NCBI GenBank assembly: GCA_030642995.1
Contig: DAOWMR010000172.1
Span: 1 to 6,281 of the forward strand
Reading direction: 5' to 3'
DNA length: 6,281 nt
DNA from: Spirochaetales bacterium
GTDB taxonomy: Bacteria > Spirochaetota > Spirochaetia > DSM-27196 > SLST01
The position numbers and the translations under genes are program-made. The notes under the pieces were generated by a model, which saw only the letters and a program-made list of their open reading frames with translations, was not told the DNA's origin and ran no database searches. Below, piece after piece: positions 5,162 through 6,281 of this stretch. Numbering within the stretch: position 1 is the first letter of the stretch; each line of letters starts with the position of its first letter.

Positions 5162-6281
5162 TCAAACGTGCCGGTCCAGTGTTCCGGCTCGCACCGTGGC
5201 GATGATCATCCCAATTTCGGTTCCAATGGCCTCAATACTCCTGCGCACTGCCGTCGGAACGGTACTCCGACGGGAAGAAAACAGAGAAAGCGTCGCCGCA
5301 GAGCTCCCCTCATACACGATCGGAACAACGGCATAGGAGTGGAACCCTGACGAGTGCACCGGACAGTCGTGCTCGCAAAACTCCAGCATCGTCGAGTCCC
5401 CGTAGATCGGTACGACACCCTTGCCGGTCGCCGGGAAGGAAGGGCGGCAACTGTCGCACCACCCATCGACGCCGCCCGACGGTGTGTCACCGACCGATGC
5501 AATCCTCACTAGGCCATCAGCCTCAATATCGATTGCTGCCGCGTCAAATTCGCCAAGCTCGCAAATGAGAGTCAGCAGTTCGTTCAAAGCTTCGCGCCGA
5601 TCAGACCCTCGGGTGACCGTCAACGCAATGTCCCGCTGGACCCGCTGCAACCGCTCGGACCACCGAAGCGCCTGGTCCAGACCGGCGCCACGGACGGCTT
5701 CGCCCATCACGGTCGCCATCGTTCGCAGAATGTCATTGATTGCTGTTATGACGATGGGCTCGGTCCTTCGGCTCGGGACCACCGCCCAATCCTCGATACC
5801 GAGAAATCCCCACCACCCGACACCCGCAAAAATAGGCACGGTGACGATCCGATCAACCCCATTGCTCTCCATGTATTCTCGAAGCGGGGGCAACGGGTTA
5901 CGGATGGTGCAGAGCACGGACCGACGCTCAGACAGCTCGTCGTGAAGGTACTCCAGGTAGATTCCCTCATAACGAGACACGCGAGGCTCGGACAGATGCT
6001 CTATCGTTCGATGCAGCGGGTTGGACCAGCGATAGAGCCGGACCGCAGTGAGGACATCGTCCTCGTCCGGGTAGTTCTTGTACACAAAAGCATGCGCAAT
6101 GTTGAGAGCCTCTCCAAGAGAAGAAACAAGCCACGGAACATGCCGTTTCCATCCATTGCGCTGCGAGAGGCGCTCGGCCGCCTCACGAATGACTGCGTAC
6201 ACGCGGCAGTGGATCTGGTTGGCGGTGAAGCTGTCCGGAGAAGCGAGGTCCTGTTTTGCTACGCCTGGTGTATGGTCGGAC
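5162..6281 (-). CDS. Tandem GAF-domain sensor protein (5' end outside window)
   Basis: The frame is open from the right edge to the TGA at 5162, giving 372 visible residues. The first possible start inside the window is a GTG at 6202, but it lacks a Shine-Dalgarno site and lies only a few residues before the first domain, so the true start is probably beyond the window. Numbering from that GTG, residues ~6-170 form a GAF domain of the type common in PAS/GAF sensor proteins (AFVYKNYPDED, then VPIFAGVGWWGFLGIEDW). A helical linker (~175-195) leads to a second GAF-like domain (~200-338, with SYAVVPIVYEG). The second domain has a Cys cluster: Cys249 and Cys252 (WCDSC), Cys276 and Cys280, and His283 (FCEHDCPVH). 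No kinase, cyclase, phosphodiesterase or DNA-binding domain follows; any output module must lie in the missing N-terminal part or in a partner. No transmembrane segment is visible. It is probably a cytoplasmic sensor or part of one; the ligand is unknown. Confidence 0.8.
   Translation of the reverse strand, partial: SDHTPGVAKQDLASPDSFTANQIHCRVYAVIREAAERLSQRNGWKRHVPWLVSSLGEALNIAHAFVYKNYPDEDDVLTAVRLYRWSNPLHRTIEHLSEPRVSRYEGIYLEYLHDELSERRSVLCTIRNPLPPLREYMESNGVDRIVTVPIFAGVGWWGFLGIEDWAVVPSRRTEPIVITAINDILRTMATVMGEAVRGAGLDQALRWSERLQRVQRDIALTVTRGSDRREALNELLTLICELGEFDAAAIDIEADGLVRIASVGDTPSGGVDGWCDSCRPSFPATGKGVVPIYGDSTMLEFCEHDCPVHSSGFHSYAVVPIVYEGSSAATLSLFSSRRSTVPTAVRRSIEAIGTEIGMIIATVRAGTLDRHV

Noticed and set aside
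5421..5945. 174-codon open frame on the plus strand
   Set aside because: It is antisense to the GAF-domain gene, with a Ser/Arg/Pro-rich composition typical of a shadow frame.

Overview
All genes in this window lie on the minus strand. The region reads as an ordinary chromosomal segment of a GC-rich, probably Gram-negative (diderm) bacterium. From memory, the FabG and FabF sequences and the large alpha-2-macroglobulin-type lipoprotein with a relaxed lipobox resemble spirochaete proteins (Spirochaeta/Treponema relatives). That assignment is an inference and was not checked by any search. There are no RNA genes, mobile elements, CRISPR arrays or large repeats that I can see.

Read in the direction of transcription (right to left), the window starts inside a protein with two GAF sensor domains (5162..6281, 5' end outside the window). 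Next comes a 108-bp gap with a good sigma-70-type promoter and a short leader. This is followed by a compact fatty-acid synthesis cluster: fabD (4109..5053), fabG (3345..4088) and fabF (2099..3343). The gaps are 20 bp and 1 bp, so the three are almost certainly co-transcribed and fabG-fabF are probably translationally coupled. After a 71-bp gap comes a tandem-rhodanese sulfurtransferase (1179..2027, start uncertain). It overlaps by four bases (ATGA) with a large lipoprotein gene whose first 394 codons fill 1..1182 and run off the left edge. That lipoprotein looks like the N-terminal part of a bacterial alpha-2-macroglobulin (YfhM-like).

FabD loads malonyl groups onto acyl carrier protein, FabF condenses them with the growing acyl chain, and FabG reduces the resulting 3-ketoacyl-ACP. 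Together they give three of the core steps of type II fatty acid synthesis. acpP and fabH, which flank or interrupt this cluster in E. coli, are not here. The rhodanese/alpha-2-macroglobulin pair may be a separate unit attached to the operon. It recalls the neighbourhood of sseA and yfhM in E. coli.

The observations most worth following up are: the tight coupling of the sulfurtransferase to the alpha-2-macroglobulin lipoprotein; a Cys/His cluster in the second GAF domain; the altered CH2A motif in the catalytic rhodanese domain; and an acidic residue in FabG that suggests NADH rather than NADPH use. I did not find convincing evidence for a wholly undescribed system.
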